A DNA stretch of 63,089 nucleotides. Source: Candidatus [Bacteroides] periocalifornicus (lineage in GTDB: Bacteria > Bacteroidota > Bacteroidia > Bacteroidales > CAJPTX01). The translations under genes were made by a program, and so were the position numbers. This document shows, piece by piece, positions 18,005-25,777 of the stretch. The stretch covers positions 1-63,089 of the forward strand of contig LIIK01000010.1 of the NCBI GenBank assembly GCA_001421095.1, read 5' to 3'. The notes beneath the pieces were generated by a model that made no database searches, had not been told where the DNA came from, and saw only the letters and a list, made by a program, of their open reading frames with translations. The first letter of the stretch is position 1, and every line of letters starts with the position of its first letter.

Positions 18005-18835
18005 CTACTGCTCTTTATCACCGAGCAAATCCTGGAAATTCTTCTCCAGGAAGGCCTCATCCCCTATTCTACTTGCGTGTTTCTGATAAACCATATGGCC
18101 TCGCTTTGCCCGAGCCTTGGCAATACTCAGCGCATCTTCCTTCCAATGATCCCGGTAGAACGCATATTGCTCTATAGAAATCTTGCTGGAAGTGGGAGTA
18201 AACTGTACCTTAGGCATCCTGTACGACGTACTTACCTCTATCTTCTCGGCTAGAAAGGCGTAAACGCCACCGATCTCCTCTACCCAGACTATTAGCCCTG
18301 GCAATCCGTTGAACTTCCATGGGCCAAAAGCCACTGGCACGCTAGGGAGATACCAGGCAAAATACTCGCGGCCTCGAAACCACCCCTTCGCTCCTTTCGC
18401 TTCCCGTCCATCTACCGAAGTCGTGGTATCTAAAGGTTCCCATCCTATCTCTCGCATAGGCTCTTGGGTTACATACTCGTAGAGTTCCTCCCCGCGCACC
18501 ATAACCTCATAGCTCTCCACACGTTCTTGCCGAGCATCACTTACTACATACACATCGCCAGAGCGAGTCCGCAATGTTCCATCTATGTAGCGTTGGCCTT
18601 TTTCGTCCACACCCGTCTCCTTGTGATACTCTGCCACGCGAATCCCCTTGTATGCCTCTCCTCGAAATATCGACTGCCCCTGGCTAAAATCTAAAGTAGC
18701 TTTATAGGTAGGCTCAGCACGCTCTGGTGTCTTGTAGACCGCATACTCCACATGCCCAGAGGTTTGAGCATACCCCCCCTTCCCCTGAATGAGAAATATA
18801 GCAACGCAAAAAACTATTATGAACCTTGAATTCAT
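18005..18835 (-). CDS. GLPGLI family protein 2
   Basis: A 276-residue exported paralogue of GLPGLI 1 with a signal peptide (hydrophobic 6-17, cleavage after GYA) and the same core: WFRGREYFAWYLPSVPVAFG leading into FNGLPGLIV at about residue 172. The two share the flanking KISI-x-x-YAFYRD and EALIEKNF/EAFLEKNF blocks at the C-terminus, so the pair arose by duplication. Its stop lies about 130 nt upstream of the 59-residue peptide gene. A perfect 18-bp inverted repeat separates it from the small Cys protein upstream. Confidence 0.85.
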   Translation of the reverse strand: MNSRFIIVFCVAIFLIQGKGGYAQTSGHVEYAVYKTPERAEPTYKATLDFSQGQSIFRGEAYKGIRVAEYHKETGVDEKGQRYIDGTLRTRSGDVYVVSDARQERVESYEVMVRGEELYEYVTQEPMREIGWEPLDTTTSVDGREAKGAKGWFRGREYFAWYLPSVPVAFGPWKFNGLPGLIVWVEEIGGVYAFLAEKIEVSTSYRMPKVQFTPTSSKISIEQYAFYRDHWKEDALSIAKARAKRGHMVYQKHASRIGDEAFLEKNFQDLLGDKEQ

Positions 18836-18877
18836 CTTGCAAAGTTTTAAATGAAGTGGTAACCCGCGGTAGATACC

Positions 18878-18930
18878 AAACTAGGCTATGCGGAGAAGTA
18901 CTCTAGAGAATCCTCCGCATAGCCTAGTTT
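18878..18930 (-). terminator. Perfect 18-bp inverted repeat between the CDCH protein and GLPGLI 2
   Basis: The arms 18878-18895 and 18913-18930 are exactly complementary (AAACTAGGCTATGCGGAG with its reverse complement), with a 17-nt loop. The A/T ends of the arms can act as a terminator tail in either direction. It sits just after the small CDCH gene, giving it the same gene-hairpin-GLPGLI order as the 59-residue peptide gene. Confidence 0.6.
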
Positions 18931-18961
18931 CACCAGATATAGCCCAACTGCATCATTAATG

Positions 18962-19300
18962 CTAGTCGGTGGTCGTAGTCTTATGGCAATCGCAATCTTC
19001 CTCAGTATCTACCGTCTTCTTTATCAGCTTACCGTTGCTATCGTACTCCTCGTGAATTTTCCGTACCGTATGGCAATCGCAATCCTCCTCGGTTTCCATC
19101 ACCCGCGCTTCCAATTCTAGGGAATTGCCTTGCCACATCTCGCTGCCCATAAATTGCCACTTATAGGCAACCACGCTCGTCTCCCTACTTACCAAGAGAG
19201 CCAGAGGGTTCTGTACTTCTCGCTCTACGGTTGCGGCAAACGCTCCCATAGCACTACAGCCCAAAGCTAGGCTAACAATTAACACCTTCTGCATGTTCAT
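18962..19300 (-). CDS. Small secreted protein with two 29-residue CDCH repeats
   Basis: A 112-residue protein with a signal peptide (MNMQKVLIVSLALGCSAMG, cleavage after AFA). The C-terminal part has two copies of TEEDCDCH spaced exactly 29 residues apart, also visible as an 87-nt DNA period (18982-18997 and 19069-19084), and ends KTTTTD. Each CDCH with adjacent acids looks like a metal site or disulphide pair. I recognise no family. It is the first gene of the minus-strand cluster leading to the GLPGLI proteins and the barrel. The start may be the ATG at 19300 or at 19294. Confidence 0.65.
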   Translation of the reverse strand: MNMQKVLIVSLALGCSAMGAFAATVEREVQNPLALLVSRETSVVAYKWQFMGSEMWQGNSLELEARVMETEEDCDCHTVRKIHEEYDSNGKLIKKTVDTEEDCDCHKTTTTD

Positions 19301-19531
19301 AGCTACATAACACTATTTGGTTAACAATTAGGTAGCCACCATCCAACTCAGAATGGCGTTCTACTATTATATACGATCTCTGCTCTTGATTTGTTACGCA
19401 AGGATGCAAAAAGTTCTTTATCTCGTACTCATAGTAAAGCACTATCGACCTTATCAGATACGGTGTCATTCAATAATCTGATGCGCCCTCTGCCTTCTCT
19501 CTTTCTATACACAGGTTTGTGTGGAGCAAAT

Positions 19532-19563
19532 AAAAAAAGCTGAGGCCCTTTGGGCCTCAGCTT
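19532..19563 (-). terminator. Intrinsic terminator of the oxoacid oxidoreductase operon
   Basis: AAGCTGAGGCCC pairs perfectly with GGGCCTCAGCTT (19537-19563) around a 3-nt loop; minus-strand transcription runs into a T-run (19532-19538). It lies 20 nt past the last gene of the operon. Confidence 0.9.
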
Positions 19564-19582
19564 TCCACAAAGTACTGTCCTT

Positions 19583-20128
19583 CTACCTCACCTTCTCCAC
19601 GATCTCCATTCCCCGCTTCACCGCATCCATATTCAGCGGTATAAGCTTGTGGTGACGCTCGGGTAGCGATTTGGTCAGACCTTTCTCCACGTTGCCCAGC
19701 TCCACTATCGGTTTTACCTTTAGCAGGCCACCCAGCACTATCATGTTGAAGGTCTTGCTGTTGTTCATCTTGGCAGCCTCATCAGCCGCGGCTATCTTGT
19801 AGATCGAGATGTCTGTCCTAGAGGGTGGAGTACTAATCCCGTTAGGGTCGTAGATCAGCGTGCCGCCCTTCTTCACACGGGGTTCGAACTTGTCGAGCGA
19901 CTGCTGGTTGAGCGCAATCACCGTGTCGTACTCCTGCACTATGGGCGAGCTGATGCGAGTATCGCTCAGGATTACCGTTACGTTTGCCGTGCCACCACGC
20001 ATCTCAGGGCCATAGCTAGGCATCCATGATACCTCTTGCCCTTGCATGATTCCCGAGTAGGCTAGGATCTTCCCCATAGAGAGAACCCCTTGGCCACCGA
20101 AGCCGGCCACTATTATTTCCTCAGTCAT
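19583..20128 (-). CDS. 2-oxoacid:acceptor oxidoreductase, gamma subunit
   Basis: The 181-residue gamma subunit of a CoA-dependent 2-oxoacid:ferredoxin oxidoreductase, cytosolic. The N-terminus IIVAGFGGQGVLSMGKILAY is the hallmark GxGGQG of this family, and SYGPEMRGGTANV is also conserved. It is the last of four subunit genes read from 22371 downward, and is followed by a strong terminator. Confidence 0.9.
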   Translation of the reverse strand: MTEEIIVAGFGGQGVLSMGKILAYSGIMQGQEVSWMPSYGPEMRGGTANVTVILSDTRISSPIVQEYDTVIALNQQSLDKFEPRVKKGGTLIYDPNGISTPPSRTDISIYKIAAADEAAKMNNSKTFNMIVLGGLLKVKPIVELGNVEKGLTKSLPERHHKLIPLNMDAVKRGMEIVEKVR

Positions 20129-20202
20129 GGTTCTTCGCTTTAATGGTTAATCTACAGAGGAGCGCTATATCCTGCAAACCAGGCTACAGTCTCCGCTGTA
20201 GC

Positions 20203-20964
20203 CTACTCGTCTTTCAGCACTCCGGGTTTATATACGGGGAAGAGATTCTCTACCATCCACTCGTTGGCCTTCACGGGACTCATCTTCCAGCCGCTATTGC
20301 AGGTAGAAACCACCTCTATGAATGAGGTACCCTTCTTGGCTCGAGTATTCTCAAATCCCTTACGGATCGCCTTGTGCAGCTTGGCCACTGCGCCAGGCGT
20401 ATGGGCCGACTGGCGCGACACATAGCACGTGCCGGGTAGCTGGGCTATCAGCTCGGTAATCACCAGCGGATTCCCCATCATGCTCACATCGCGACCGTAG
20501 GGGCTGGTAGCCGTGGGCATATTGGGCAGTGTGGTTGGGGCCATCTGCCCCCCCGTCATCCCGTAGATGGCGTTATTGATGAACACCACCATCATGTTCT
20601 CGCCACGGTTGCAGGCATGTAGGATCTCTGCAGCACCTATTGAGGCAAGGTCTCCATCACCCTGATAGGTGAATACGATCTTATCGGTGCGAAGCCTCGA
20701 CAACGCGGTGGCTATAGCTGGCGCCCTACCGTGCGCAGCCTCCTGCCAATCGATATCAATGTAGTTGTAGGCCAGCACCGCGCATCCTACTGGGCTTACC
20801 CCGAGGACATCTTCCTGAATTCCCATCGCCTCTATCTCCTCGGCTATCACCTTGTGCACCACCCCATGCGTGCAGCCTGGGCAGTAGTGCATTATATTAT
20901 CGGTCAGCAGCTTCGACCTTTTGTAGACCTTTTCGCCCTGAGCCTTGATTTCCTCTACTGTCAT
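20203..20964 (-). CDS. 2-oxoacid:acceptor oxidoreductase, beta subunit (thiamine-diphosphate binding)
   Basis: A 253-residue subunit carrying the thiamine diphosphate site. GDGDLASIGAAE is the TPP/Mg motif, and HYCPGCTHG near residue 30 carries the CxxC typical of the family. It lies 2 nt after the alpha subunit gene, so the two are translated together. With the alpha, gamma and ferredoxin-like subunits it oxidises branched-chain or other 2-oxoacids to acyl-CoA while reducing ferredoxin. Confidence 0.92.
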   Translation of the reverse strand: MTVEEIKAQGEKVYKRSKLLTDNIMHYCPGCTHGVVHKVIAEEIEAMGIQEDVLGVSPVGCAVLAYNYIDIDWQEAAHGRAPAIATALSRLRTDKIVFTYQGDGDLASIGAAEILHACNRGENMMVVFINNAIYGMTGGQMAPTTLPNMPTATSPYGRDVSMMGNPLVITELIAQLPGTCYVSRQSAHTPGAVAKLHKAIRKGFENTRAKKGTSFIEVVSTCNSGWKMSPVKANEWMVENLFPVYKPGVLKDE

Positions 20965-20966
20965 GG

Positions 20967-22058
20967 CTATTTCCCTATTTCCTTAATGAACTTCTTAAGA
21001 GCTTCCACCACCTCATTCGGGCTGGGGATCATCCCCCCGAGCCTACCGTAGTGGGTAACGGGGATCTTCCCATTCACCGCCAGGCGGACATCCTCCACCA
21101 TCTGCCCAGCGCTCATTTCCACGGCCATCACAGCCTTTAGGTGGGGCACAAGCCGCTGGATCTCTACCGTGGGGTACGGGAACAGCGTTATCGGGCGGAG
21201 TAAACCAACCTTGATACCCTCAGCCCTCGCGAGCTCTATCGCCTTCTGGCAGATACGGCTGCTCGACCCATAAGCCACAAGCAGGTACTCCGCATCATCT
21301 ACCTGGAACTCCTCAAAGCGAACCTCATTCTCAGCCACCCGCTTGTACTTCTCTATCAGCTTGATGTTGAACTGCTCTTGGCGGGCGGAGTCCAACTCCA
21401 GCGAGGTGATGATATTACGCTTCCGGGTAGCAGGCTTACCGGTTGTTGCCCAGTCGCCATACCGTTCGGCTATCTCCTCATTGGTCAGGCGAGGTTGGTA
21501 ATCGGCCAGTTTAACCTTCTCCATCATCTGCCCAATCACCCCATCGGAGAGGATCATCACAGGATTACGATACTTGAAAGCCAGCTCAAACCCGAGGAAC
21601 ACGAAATCGTGCATATCCTGCACCGAGGCTGGTGCTAGCACTATCAGGTGGTAATCACCATGTCCACCACCCTTGCAGGCTTGGAAGTAGTCGCTCTGCG
21701 CAGGCTGGATAGTGCCTAACCCGGGGCCCCCACGCACTACATTCACCACTAGGCATGGCAGCTCGGCACCTGCAATATAGGTTATCCCCTCCTGCTTGAG
21801 GCTGATACCAGGGCTACTGCTGCTGGTCATAACCTTCTTGCCAGCACCAGCACCACCGTACACCATATTGATTGCTGCCACCTCGCTCTCTGCCTGTAGC
21901 ACCACCATCCCGGTCTCCAGCCAAGGCTGGCGAGCGGCTAGCGTCTCCAGCACCTCTGACTGCGGTGTAATCGGGTACCCGAAGTATCCATCGCAGCCGC
22001 AGCGTATAGCCGCCTCTGCTATCACCTCGTTACCCTTCATTAATGTGTATTCTGACAT
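20967..22058 (-). CDS. vorB: 2-oxoacid:ferredoxin oxidoreductase, alpha subunit (VorB-type)
   Basis: A 363-residue subunit with the pyrimidine-binding and transketolase C-terminal regions: GYPITPQSEVLE near the N-terminus and TSSSSPGISLKQEGI, the typical substrate-side segment. The best match in memory is the VorB subunit of 3-methyl-2-oxobutanoate:ferredoxin oxidoreductase; a 2-oxoglutarate-specific enzyme is the main alternative. The acyl-CoA made would supply energy from amino-acid fermentation, and branched primers for FabH. The gene follows the 4Fe-4S gene. Confidence 0.88.
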   Translation of the reverse strand: MSEYTLMKGNEVIAEAAIRCGCDGYFGYPITPQSEVLETLAARQPWLETGMVVLQAESEVAAINMVYGGAGAGKKVMTSSSSPGISLKQEGITYIAGAELPCLVVNVVRGGPGLGTIQPAQSDYFQACKGGGHGDYHLIVLAPASVQDMHDFVFLGFELAFKYRNPVMILSDGVIGQMMEKVKLADYQPRLTNEEIAERYGDWATTGKPATRKRNIITSLELDSARQEQFNIKLIEKYKRVAENEVRFEEFQVDDAEYLLVAYGSSSRICQKAIELARAEGIKVGLLRPITLFPYPTVEIQRLVPHLKAVMAVEMSAGQMVEDVRLAVNGKIPVTHYGRLGGMIPSPNEVVEALKKFIKEIGK

Positions 22059-22143
22059 TGACTAAATGTTTTTGTGCTTGTTAATACCTTCCGAAGCAAA
22101 TGTTGCGCTGCCACTACCGCGCACTCTCCAGCAATGTGGTACC

Positions 22144-22371
22144 CTACGCCAATTTCAGCCTATAGACCTCAATCACCGTATCGGGACACACCACCGCACA
22201 GCTCTGGCAGGCTATGCACTTGTCTGGATTCTTCATGTAAGCATAGTGGTAACCCTTTGCATTCACTTCGTGCGACATGGCGATCACGTCGGTCGGGCAG
22301 GCTACCTCGCAGAGTTCGCATCCCTTGCAACGTTCCACCTCTACCTCTATCGCACCTATCACCTTTGCCAT
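22144..22371 (-). CDS. 4Fe-4S ferredoxin-type subunit of the oxoacid oxidoreductase
   Basis: A 75-residue electron-transfer subunit with two complete cluster motifs, CKGCELCEVACP and CIACQSCAVVCP, each CxxCxxCxxxCP. It is the first gene of the four-gene operon (ferredoxin-alpha-beta-gamma) and hands electrons from the TPP subunit to free ferredoxin. About 85 nt separate it from the alpha subunit. Confidence 0.93.
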   Translation of the reverse strand: MAKVIGAIEVEVERCKGCELCEVACPTDVIAMSHEVNAKGYHYAYMKNPDKCIACQSCAVVCPDTVIEVYRLKLA

Positions 22372-22516
22372 ATTCCTACTGATTTTTCAGATTAGTAACT
22401 CAGCTACCCTCTCCTAATTCGCACTGCGACGTAGTAGCCCTATTCGCCGCCACCTACTACCTATTAAACGTTCTCTTTACCCAGGAAGCCACATCACCGC
22501 TGGAGCTAGCCACACC

Positions 22517-23854
22517 CTACCTAGCGCCGTGCATTGCGTGGAATCCCTTTAGTCGTCGTTCCAGTTCGTCGAACTGCTCTGGCATAACGTGCGACACGCA
22601 GGCCCGCAGCCCCTCGGTTCGCCTGCTACCCGTAGAGCCTAGCGATATCGCCGTAATCCCCCATGGCAGCAAGGCCCTGAGCAGCTCTCCACCCTCCATG
22701 CCTGGGTACGATACCGTAAAGTAGAAACCGTCGGCAAGCGGCATCTCCCCATCCATGTCGTACACCACCCGGAATCCGTTCTCCGTGAAGAGACGCTTCA
22801 TAACCTGAGCCCGACGTCCGTATTCCCGCACCGCCTCCACAAAGTTGAAACGCCCCTCATTCGCAGCCCTCAGCATGGCGGCAAACCCGTGCTGCACTGA
22901 GGCAGCCACTCCGCTCGATAGCCCGTACATCGCCCCGTAGACCAACGCCTTGCCGAATACCTCGCTGGGGAAATAGCTCTTGAAATTCTCGAACTTGCGC
23001 CCTGCCAGAGTGTCGCTTACCACCAGGGTGCCTATCCTCTGCCCTGCGTAGCTAAAGGCCTTAGAACCAGAAATCATCATTAACCAGAGGTCCGTATACC
23101 TCGCCACCGTCGGCTGGTAGGGCGGTTCGCCCGGCTTGGAGAGATCGTGCCGGAAATCCATCGCAAAGTAGGCGAGATCCTCTATTATCGGCACATCGTA
23201 CTGCTTAGACAGCTCGCCTATTATCGCCAGCTCCTCCTCGGTGAGGCATATCCAAGAGGGGTTATTCGGGTTTGAGTAGATGATTGCGCTCGTTCTACCC
23301 TTGGCCAAATACTCCTCGAGCTTGCCCTTCAGCTTCGCCCCTCGGTAGTCGTACACATCAAAGGTGTCGTACTCCATGCCCAACAGGCGCAACTGCTGCT
23401 TTTGCACCGGGAAGCCCGGATCGATAAACAGCACCCGCTCTCTCCCCTTCACGCACCTATTCACCAGCAGGAAGGCGGCCATCCCGCCCTGCATAGAACC
23501 TACCGTCGGTACGCACCCCTCCGGATCCACCTCTACCCCCACAAAATTCTTCACGAATAGCGATACCTGCGCCTTCAGCTCGGGGATACCCTCTACCGGC
23601 GGATAGCTCTGGGCCACCCCCGATTTCAGCGCAGCTATCTCTGCCTCCGTACCTATATTGCTGGGTCTCAAGCCTGGTACACCCATCTCCATGTGCACAA
23701 AGGGTACTTCGCTCGCCGCCTCTAGCTCGTTGGCTAGGCGAACAATCTCCCGGATAGTCGCACGGCTCATATCCTCTATACCGAGCGCCTTCAGCCGCTC
23801 GGCCACTAACGATTCTGCTATCAGAGGCTTTACCTTACCTTGTGCCATTATCAA
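22517..23854 (-). CDS. PLP-dependent aminotransferase, class I/II
   Basis: Cytosolic aminotransferase of 445 residues. The PLP lysine lies in MMISGSKAFSYAGQRIG at about residue 264; YSNPNNPSW and the IIEDLAYF Asp are the other fold-type I marks. It lies 145 nt upstream of the oxoacid oxidoreductase operon on the same strand, which suggests it makes the 2-oxoacid substrates from branched-chain or aromatic amino acids. Substrate specificity cannot be read from the sequence. The start could be ATG 23854 or ATG 23848. Confidence 0.88.
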   Translation of the reverse strand: MIMAQGKVKPLIAESLVAERLKALGIEDMSRATIREIVRLANELEAASEVPFVHMEMGVPGLRPSNIGTEAEIAALKSGVAQSYPPVEGIPELKAQVSLFVKNFVGVEVDPEGCVPTVGSMQGGMAAFLLVNRCVKGRERVLFIDPGFPVQKQQLRLLGMEYDTFDVYDYRGAKLKGKLEEYLAKGRTSAIIYSNPNNPSWICLTEEELAIIGELSKQYDVPIIEDLAYFAMDFRHDLSKPGEPPYQPTVARYTDLWLMMISGSKAFSYAGQRIGTLVVSDTLAGRKFENFKSYFPSEVFGKALVYGAMYGLSSGVAASVQHGFAAMLRAANEGRFNFVEAVREYGRRAQVMKRLFTENGFRVVYDMDGEMPLADGFYFTVSYPGMEGGELLRALLPWGITAISLGSTGSRRTEGLRACVSHVMPEQFDELERRLKGFHAMHGAR

Positions 23855-24204
23855 TCCATCTACAGGCGACTTCGCGTCTGCCTTAACTTAACTCGCCATC
23901 CCTCCCTAGAATCTCCGCCCTACCCCATCCCTTTCCACACTGCAATATTAGCAAGAATTTCCCAACACTCCGACCGCCCTGCCCACGTATTGCGCATTTT
24001 ATACTGAATACAAAGAAGGTTAATACTCAAATCACTTAACCATAGACAGTTGCACAAATCTAGAGGGAAATCCCTACGTTCCTTTTCCCCTAATACATAA
24101 CGAAACCAAACACGGATGGCAATGGTGAAATCTTCCAAGATTTTCATCCTACCAATCTATAAATCAACCTAATAGTCCTTATATACCACCGCAGGTCACC
24201 CGCA
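23855..24204. other. Intergenic region without a convincing gene
   Basis: About 350 nt, more AT-rich than its surroundings. A 75-residue minus-strand open frame (23920-24147) exists but shows no family motif, no signal peptide and no promoter box, so I do not call it. No repeat module is seen. Confidence 0.4.
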
Positions 24205-24236
24205 TTTGCTATTGCCAGCCAGGATCGCTAACTTTG
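24205..24236 (+). promoter_or_regulatory. Complete -33/-7 promoter of the toxin-antitoxin pair
   Basis: TTTG (24205-24208), a 20-nt spacer, then TAACTTTG (24229-24236): a full match to the Bacteroidetes TTTG-N19-20-TAnnTTTG consensus, the best in the window. The ATG at 24267 lies 30 nt past the -7 box. Confidence 0.8.
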
Positions 24237-24266
24237 CAGCGATTATGTACCAACACCATTACCGAC

Positions 24267-24506
24267 ATGGCAACCATCCACATAGACCAGGAGCTTCTAG
24301 AGCAGGCTACTCAACGTGCTGAATCCGAAGGGCTGAATATCAACGATATGATAGAGAATTATATACGTAATCTTCTAAGATCTCCTGCCCCCCAAAAGAT
24401 CCGAATCTCGCCTTTTGTGGAAGAGCTTGGGGAGGATTTAGGCCTACCTGTAGATTTCGATGAACGAGAAGCGTACAGAGAGCATTTGAAGAAGAAGCAT
24501 AAATAG
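24267..24506 (+). CDS. Antitoxin, ribbon-helix-helix-like (DUF6364-type)
   Basis: A 79-residue protein beginning MATIHIDQELLEQATQRA, a beta strand followed by helices in the pattern of RHH antitoxins, with an acidic C-terminus (FVEELGEDLGLP) that would wrap the toxin. The ATG 24267 lies downstream of a full promoter; the in-frame TTG at 24234 overlaps the -7 box and is rejected. The toxin gene starts 3 nt after its stop. It probably binds its own promoter. Confidence 0.8.
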   Translation: MATIHIDQELLEQATQRAESEGLNINDMIENYIRNLLRSPAPQKIRISPFVEELGEDLGLPVDFDEREAYREHLKKKHK

Positions 24507-24509
24507 CCA

Positions 24510-24923
24510 ATGAGAGCCTTCATCGACACAAACGTGGTGGTAGATCTTTTGGCACACCGCATACACTTCTACGAGGAAGCAGCCCAAATTTTCTCGCTAG
24601 CGAGTGAGGGGTACTTAACGGCCTTCGTCTCGCCTACTACATTCTCTACCACGGCCTACCTTATGGAGCGAGCCAAGAAGAAAAATATAGCAGAAACGCT
24701 GAGAAAATTTTCCACCCTGGTTCAAATAGCCCCAATGGACAAGGCCACCATAGAGCAAAGCATTGCCGCAGACTGCCAATTCCAGGATATTGAGGATGCC
24801 ATGCAGTACTACTCTGCCCTCCACGCGGGCTGCGAGTGCATCGTTACGCGCAATCAGATGGATTTCCGCCCCTCAAGCCTACCCGTGTATTCCCCCCGCG
24901 AATTCCTAGAATACTGCGCCTAG
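24510..24923 (+). CDS. PIN-domain toxin (VapC-like)
   Basis: A 137-residue putative Mg-dependent ribonuclease. Acidic residues fitting the PIN site are D6 in FIDTNVVVD, D96 in QDIEDAMQYY, and N115 with D118 in TRNQMDF; the second acid normally found near residue 43 is not obvious. It starts 3 nt after the antitoxin. A bidirectional terminator follows. Its target RNA cannot be inferred. Confidence 0.85.
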   Translation: MRAFIDTNVVVDLLAHRIHFYEEAAQIFSLASEGYLTAFVSPTTFSTTAYLMERAKKKNIAETLRKFSTLVQIAPMDKATIEQSIAADCQFQDIEDAMQYYSALHAGCECIVTRNQMDFRPSSLPVYSPREFLEYCA

Positions 24924-24945
24924 CCCCCACTGTTCAGCCCATAAA

Positions 24946-24982
24946 GGAAAGCCCATCGTTCTCGGCGAACGATGGGCTTTCC
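24946..24982. terminator. Bidirectional terminator between the toxin gene and kdsB
   Basis: Perfect 15-bp arms: GGAAAGCCCATCGTT (24946-24960) and its complement (24968-24982), 7-nt loop, with T or A at both ends. It serves the plus-strand toxin operon and the minus-strand kdsB operon. Confidence 0.88.
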
Positions 24983-25012
24983 CATTTCCTCCTAGGTTGA
25001 TTGGCGGCAGCC

Positions 25013-25777
25013 TCACTCTCGTTCTTTCGCCCACCTATTCGCCCACTCCAAATCTTGGGGAGTATCTACCGACAGGCCCTCCTCCTCCACGCGCACCGTG
25101 CGAATCCTGTAGCCATGCTGCAGCCAACGGAGCTGCTCAAGCCCCTCGATCTGCTCAAGGGGCGTCGGCATAAGGCCCGACACTTGCTGTAAAACCGAGG
25201 GGCGAAAGGCGTAGACCCCTATATGCTTGAGCCTACGGGAATTTTTCAGATAGACGGCATTCCTTGGGTACGGAATCAACGACCTGCTGAATAGCAATGC
25301 ATTGCTCTCGAGATCCACCACCACCTTGGGCCAATTGGGATTCGCCTCATCCTCACCCTGCGCGAAGCATCGTACCAGTGTGGCTATCGCCACCTCGCTA
25401 TCGGCGAATTCAGCCACCAGACGGCGTAGATTCTGCGCATTCACAAAGGGCTCATCACCCTGCACATTCACCACCACCTCGGGGTCAATCCCCTCAGCCT
25501 TCAGGAGTTCCAAGGCCTCTGCGCAACGATCTGTACCGCTCTGGTGGTTGAGCGAGGTCATTACCGCACGCCCTCCAAAAGCCTGCACAGCATCGTATAT
25601 CCGCTGGTCATCGGTTGCCACCACCGCCTGCCCCAACGCCGCCTCTGCCCCACGGTATACCCACTCCACCATGGGGCGTTCACCTATCATTGCCAAGGGT
25701 TTACCTGGCAGTCGGGTAGATGCCCAGCGCGCAGGCACTATGGCCAATGCAGACACGTGATCCTGCTGATAGCTCAT
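25013..25777 (-). CDS. kdsB: 3-deoxy-manno-octulosonate cytidylyltransferase
   Basis: Activates Kdo as CMP-Kdo for lipopolysaccharide core synthesis, in the cytosol. It has 254 residues, close to the family norm. The nucleotide-binding start ALAIVPARWASTRLPGKPL is diagnostic; NVQGDEPF and HQSGTDRCAEA are also conserved. The frame extends upstream inside the neighbouring gene, but ATG 25777 overlaps the TAA of the SDR gene as TAATG, a coupled start, and precedes the conserved core by the right distance. Confidence 0.95.
   Translation of the reverse strand: MSYQQDHVSALAIVPARWASTRLPGKPLAMIGERPMVEWVYRGAEAALGQAVVATDDQRIYDAVQAFGGRAVMTSLNHQSGTDRCAEALELLKAEGIDPEVVVNVQGDEPFVNAQNLRRLVAEFADSEVAIATLVRCFAQGEDEANPNWPKVVVDLESNALLFSRSLIPYPRNAVYLKNSRRLKHIGVYAFRPSVLQQVSGLMPTPLEQIEGLEQLRWLQHGYRIRTVRVEEEGLSVDTPQDLEWANRWAKERE

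Noticed and set aside
23920..24147. 75-residue minus-strand open frame
   Set aside because: No family motif, no signal peptide or TM pattern, no promoter box; the region is AT-rich and the frame may be accidental.
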